From positions 1-53,428 of the forward strand of contig CANJHY010000005.1 in NCBI GenBank assembly GCA_947474275.1: DNA of 53,428 nucleotides, in the 5' to 3' direction. The notes under the pieces are model-generated. The model was given only the letters and a program-made list of their open reading frames with translations, had not been told where the DNA came from and did not search any database. This document shows, piece by piece, positions 50,226-53,428 of this stretch (its first letter is position 1; every line of letters begins with the position of its first letter). The DNA comes from PALSA-1004 sp947474275. GTDB lineage: Bacteria > Pseudomonadota > Gammaproteobacteria > Burkholderiales > SG8-41. The position numbers were made by a program, and so were the translations under genes.

Positions 50226-51245
50226 ATGGCAAAAATCCTCGTCATAGCCCCGTCCTGGGTCGGCGACGCGGTTCTTGCGCAGCCGCTGTTCAGGCGATTG
50301 CACGAACGCCACACCGGTCTCACGCTCGATGTCCTGGCGCCACCCTGGACACATGCGCTGTTCGCGCGCATGCCCGAAATCAACACCACGCTGACAAGCC
50401 CGTTTGCGCACGGTGAACTTGCACTTGCGCGCCGCTACCGGCTCGCGCGCGAGCTGGCAAAACAGCACTACGATCAAGCCATCGTATTGCCCAACTCCCT
50501 CAAGTCGACGCTGATTCCATTCCTCGCACGCGTTCCGTTGCGTACCGGCTTTATCGGCGAAGCGCGCTGGGGCCTGCTCAACGACGCGCGGCGCCTCGAC
50601 AAAACGGCGCTGCCGCTGATGGTAGAACGCTTCGCCGCGCTCGCTGAAACTGCAGACGAAGACCTGCAACGCCCGTTACCCGGGGCACAATTGCAAGTCG
50701 ATGCAGCGCAGCGCGCCGCCACGCTTGCCCGGCTTGGCCTCGCGCCGGCACGTCCCGTCGCCGTATTGTGTCCCGGCGCGGAATACGGCCCGGCCAAGCG
50801 CTGGCCGCCGCCATACTTCGCGGAACTCGCGCAGCGATTCGACCGCGCCGGTTATGACGTGTGGATTGCCGGATCGCCGCACGATGCCGCGATTGGCGAA
50901 GAAATCAATCGCCTCAGCGGCAATCTGTGCGTCAATCTCTGCGGCAAATCGACGCTCGCAGAAGCGATCGACCTCGTGGCGGGCGCCGCCGTGGTCGTCA
51001 GCAACGATTCGGGCCTGATGCATATTGCGGCCGCGCTCAACAGGCCGCTGATCGCCCTCTTCGGCTCCAGCAGCCCGGCCTTCACGCCGCCCGCCAGCCC
51101 GCATGCCAGGATCGTCAGGCTCGAGCTACCGTGCAGCCCATGCTTCGAGCGTGTGTGCCCGCTGGGCCATTTCGACTGCATGCTGCAATTGCATCCCGAC
51201 CGGGTCTGGCGCGAAATCAACTTTGCCAAAATGCCATCGACATGA
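50226..51245 (+). CDS. waaF: ADP-heptose:LPS heptosyltransferase II
   Basis: A 339-residue GT9 heptosyltransferase that adds the second heptose to the LPS inner core. The opening ILVIAPSWVGDAVLAQPLF, the GFIGEARWGLLND stretch, the ADP-heptose-binding VAVLCPGAEYGPAKRWP, VVSNDSGLMHIAAAL, and the terminal CSPCFERVCPLGHFDCM are typical of WaaF. It shows the cell is Gram-negative with heptose-containing core. The start is ATG 50226 (MAKILVIAPSW); the frame is open upstream only through the heptamer repeats. Its stop overlaps the next gene by 4 bases (ATGA). Confidence 0.95.
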   Translation: MAKILVIAPSWVGDAVLAQPLFRRLHERHTGLTLDVLAPPWTHALFARMPEINTTLTSPFAHGELALARRYRLARELAKQHYDQAIVLPNSLKSTLIPFLARVPLRTGFIGEARWGLLNDARRLDKTALPLMVERFAALAETADEDLQRPLPGAQLQVDAAQRAATLARLGLAPARPVAVLCPGAEYGPAKRWPPPYFAELAQRFDRAGYDVWIAGSPHDAAIGEEINRLSGNLCVNLCGKSTLAEAIDLVAGAAVVVSNDSGLMHIAAALNRPLIALFGSSSPAFTPPASPHARIVRLELPCSPCFERVCPLGHFDCMLQLHPDRVWREINFAKMPST

Positions 51246-51673
51246 AACGCGCGCTGTTTACCACTCCGCAGGACGCCGAGGCCGCCTTTTACGATGCATT
51301 CGAAAAAAGCGACCTCGACGCCATGATGGGAGTATGGGCGGATGACGACGACATCGTCTGCGTGCACCCCGGCGGGCCGCGCTTGACCGGCACCGAGCAG
51401 GTGCGCGAAGCGTGGCGCCAGATTTTCGCCGGCGACCAGACGCTGCGCTTCCGGCTGCGGCATCAGCAATCGATCAACGGCATGACAATCGTCGTGCACA
51501 CCGTCTACGAGCAAATCACTGCGGCCGGCGAGGCGCGTGCGCGCCAGCCAGTCATTGCCACCAATGTTTACATGCGTACCGAAAACGGCTGGCGCATGGT
51601 CGTACACCACGCGTCGCCCGCGCCGGCGACGCCGGAAACCGAAGGCAAGCGCGCACCCAAGACGCTGCACTAA
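51242..51673 (+). CDS. SnoaL-like (NTF2 fold) protein
   Basis: A 143-residue protein with the SnoaL/DUF4440-type NTF2 fold: AEAAFYDAFEKSDLDAMMGVWADDDDIVCVHPGG, LTGTEQVREAWRQIFAG, and the closing ATNVYMRTENGWRMVVHHASP. Members are small isomerases, dehydratases or binding proteins; the function here is unknown. It is coupled to waaF by the ATGA overlap. Confidence 0.85.
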   Translation: MKRALFTTPQDAEAAFYDAFEKSDLDAMMGVWADDDDIVCVHPGGPRLTGTEQVREAWRQIFAGDQTLRFRLRHQQSINGMTIVVHTVYEQITAAGEARARQPVIATNVYMRTENGWRMVVHHASPAPATPETEGKRAPKTLH

Positions 51674-51687
51674 ACGCGGGCTGACGG

Positions 51688-51693
51688 TATAAT
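51688..51693 (+). promoter_or_regulatory. -10 box for tcuA with a long leader
   Basis: A perfect TATAAT with no good -35 gives a transcript start near 51700, leaving about 127 untranslated bases before tcuA. Part of the leader (around 51731-51765) is GC-rich and could fold. No known riboswitch was recognised. Confidence 0.4.
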
Positions 51694-51826
51694 CTGGGCA
51701 TCCCGCAGAAAATCCGATCGAATCAAGACCCAAGCGCGGCGCAGTCGCCGGTAACGCGAGCGCACGGATGCCGTTACTGAATATTTCTTTGCAGAAAACC
51801 CTGTTGCAATCATTTCGAGGAAAAAG

Positions 51827-53320
51827 ATGAGCACTGTCGATTTTGGCAATCCCGACGTTATCGTAATCGGCGCCGGCAATGCGGCGTCCTGCGCCGCGCT
51901 CGCCGCGCGTGAATCCGGCGCCAAGGTAATCATGCTGGAAGCCGCGCCGCTCGACGATTGCGGCGGCAACAGCCGCTACACGGCAGGCGCTGTACGCATC
52001 GTATTCCACGGCGCCGACGATCTCGCCCAGCTTTACGACATTACGGATGACGAGCGGAAGACCTGCGATTACGGCACTTACACCGAAGACCAGTACTTCG
52101 ACGACATGGGCCGCATCACCAATTACCGCACCGATCCGGATCTGTGCGAAATCCTGGTCAAGCGCAGCTTCGAGACGATGGTGTGGATGCGCAAAAAGGG
52201 CGTGAAGTTTCAGGCGCCCTACGGCCGGCAAGCCTTCAAAGTCGACGGCAAATTCAAGTTCTGGGGCGGTCTCGCGTGCGAGACCTGGGGCGGCGGGCCG
52301 GGACTCATTGAACTCGAGCACAAGGCCTGCGAGCGCGAAGGCATCCCGATTTACTACGAGACGCCCGCAATCGGCCTCATCACCGATGACAGCGGCGTCA
52401 AAGGCGTGCGCGCGCGCAGCCAGGGCAAAACCGTCGAGATCCGTTCCAAGGCAGTGGTGCTCGCCTGCGGCGGCTTCGAATCGAACGCGGAAATGCGCGC
52501 GCGATACCTTGGACCCAACTGGGACCTGGCAAAAGTACGCGGCACTCGCTACAACACCGGCGTGGGCATCCGCTCGGCTCTCGAAGCTGGCGCCCTGCCC
52601 TACGGCCACTGGTCCGGCTGCCATGCGGTGGGCTGGGACCAGAACGCGCCGCCCTTCGGCGATCTGGCAGTCGGCGACAATTTCCAGAAGCACAGCTATC
52701 CGCTGGGCATCATGGTCAACGCGAACGGCGAGCGCTTCGTCGATGAAGGTGCTGACTTCCGCAATTACACCTATGCCAAGTACGGCAAGGTGATCATGGA
52801 CCAGCCCAATATGTTCGCGTGGCAGATCTTCGACAAAAAGCTCGTGCACTTGCTGCGCGACGAATACCGCATCAAGCAGATGACCAAGGTCACCGCCAAT
52901 ACCCTCGAAGAACTGGTTGAGAAGCTCGAAGGCGTCGACGCCAAGCGTTGCCTCGAAACACTGAAGGCGTACAACAAGGCGGTGCAGACCGACGTCCCGT
53001 TCAACCCGGCGGTCAAGGATGGCCGCGGCACCAAAGGTCTGGCGGTTCCCAAGACCAACTGGGCCAATGTGCTCGATACGCCGCCATATGAAGCGTACGC
53101 GATCACCTGCGGCGTCACTTTCACTTTCGGCGGCGTCAAGATCGACCCCACCAATGGGCAGGTCGAGGACGTTGCAGGCAAACCTATGCCCGGCCTGTTT
53201 GCGGCAGGCGAGCTCGTCGGCGGGCTGTTCTATCACAACTACGCGGGCGGTAGCGGCCTCGTGTCCGGCTCGGTGTTCGGCAAAATGGCCGGCCATAGCG
53301 CGGGCGCCTGCGCCAAATAG
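51827..53320 (+). CDS. tcuA: FAD-dependent tricarballylate dehydrogenase TcuA
   Basis: A 497-residue flavoprotein of the succinate dehydrogenase/fumarate reductase type. The FAD site is VIVIGAGNAASCAALAA and LEAAPLDDCGGNSRYTAGAV; active-site-like residues lie in GLACETWGGGPGL, HSYPLGIMVNANGERFVDEG and ITCGVTFTFGGVKID, with AGELVGGLFYHNYAGGSGL at the end. TcuA oxidises tricarballylate to cis-aconitate in Salmonella with TcuB as electron acceptor. No tcuB is visible here, so a related 2-carboxylate substrate is possible. GAGGAAAAAG precedes ATG 51827. The next gene starts 60 bases later. Confidence 0.85.
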   Translation: MSTVDFGNPDVIVIGAGNAASCAALAARESGAKVIMLEAAPLDDCGGNSRYTAGAVRIVFHGADDLAQLYDITDDERKTCDYGTYTEDQYFDDMGRITNYRTDPDLCEILVKRSFETMVWMRKKGVKFQAPYGRQAFKVDGKFKFWGGLACETWGGGPGLIELEHKACEREGIPIYYETPAIGLITDDSGVKGVRARSQGKTVEIRSKAVVLACGGFESNAEMRARYLGPNWDLAKVRGTRYNTGVGIRSALEAGALPYGHWSGCHAVGWDQNAPPFGDLAVGDNFQKHSYPLGIMVNANGERFVDEGADFRNYTYAKYGKVIMDQPNMFAWQIFDKKLVHLLRDEYRIKQMTKVTANTLEELVEKLEGVDAKRCLETLKAYNKAVQTDVPFNPAVKDGRGTKGLAVPKTNWANVLDTPPYEAYAITCGVTFTFGGVKIDPTNGQVEDVAGKPMPGLFAAGELVGGLFYHNYAGGSGLVSGSVFGKMAGHSAGACAK

Positions 53321-53380
53321 TCTGGCCAACATCTGCCGCTGCTGTTAATCTTTTAATTCCAGTGAACTGAGGAGAAACGC

Positions 53381-53428
53381 CATGCCGGTCACCCAGATCA
53401 ACCCGAAAAAGCAATCGGTGCGCGAACA
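53381..53428 (+). CDS. Start of an unidentified gene (cut by the window end)
   Basis: An ATG at 53381 follows GAGGAG (53368-53373) at good spacing and opens MPVTQINPKKQSVRE, running off the window. The ribosome site makes it a convincing start. Its position behind tcuA suggests a linked function, but 15 residues are too few to name a family. Confidence 0.6.

Noticed and set aside
50852..53332. Long minus-strand open frame opposite waaF and tcuA
   Set aside because: It spans two well-supported genes in antisense and has no family signature or ribosome site; a GC-driven shadow.

Overview
The window looks like chromosome from a GC-rich betaproteobacterium. The evidence is gene content and order: bamC-dapA beside an MBL-fold hydrolase, an orphan rsxB near nth and a DUF1841 gene, aat-bpt, yhdP divergent from glnE with a nitrilase and tldD behind it, and waaF. 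No rRNA, tRNA, CRISPR array or prophage was found. Gene names come from recognising protein families by eye; no database search was run.

Layout. (1) 1-2750 is the only clearly accessory stretch. It holds the 5' end of an IS1182-like transposase running off the left edge, an AT-rich control region, hipB-hipA, and a convergent Phd/YefM-ParE toxin-antitoxin pair with a palindromic operator. (2) 2754-13800 is mostly core: a 2-hydroxyacid dehydrogenase, mutS, slyD-bcp, roxA with a small DUF gene, a PAPA-rich lipoprotein, an MBL hydrolase, bamC, dapA, a small ORF and a methyltransferase. (3) 13841-23800 is metabolic and more variable: an enolase-superfamily enzyme, a TauD/TfdA dioxygenase, homospermidine synthase, a quinone oxidoreductase, an acylating aldehyde dehydrogenase plus acyl-CoA ligase pair resembling the sulfoacetate enzymes SauS/SauT, a SAF-domain oxidoreductase, a broken Tat-signal ORF and sodC. 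(4) 23920-31730 has the N-end-rule transferases aat-bpt, a PerM-type permease, rsxB, a diguanylate cyclase, nth, two small cytochromes c and a TSUP anion exporter with its small membrane partner. (5) 31857-35800 has cobalamin adenosyltransferase, a BtuF-like binding protein, a lone cyclic-nucleotide-binding protein, aroG and a lipoprotein. (6) 35797-48740 has a SPINDLY-type glycosyltransferase, greB, tldD, a nitrilase, a small exported protein, yhdP, glnE and a class III adenylate cyclase. (7) 48999-53428 has ilvE, a CHCC zinc-finger protein, waaF, a SnoaL-like protein, tcuA and the start of another gene.

The observations most worth following are: a family of imperfect inverted repeats built from short repeated units, placed between co-oriented genes and just 5' of start codons (around 10650, 19983, 29070, 37935 and 50130); a near-consensus CRP site in front of the adenylate cyclase gene; a possible sulfonate (C2) module; a probably leaderless roxA transcript; and the hipBA and Phd/ParE control regions, each with clear repeats. 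I did not find a wholly new multi-gene system. The repeat family is the best candidate for something not explained by the genes.
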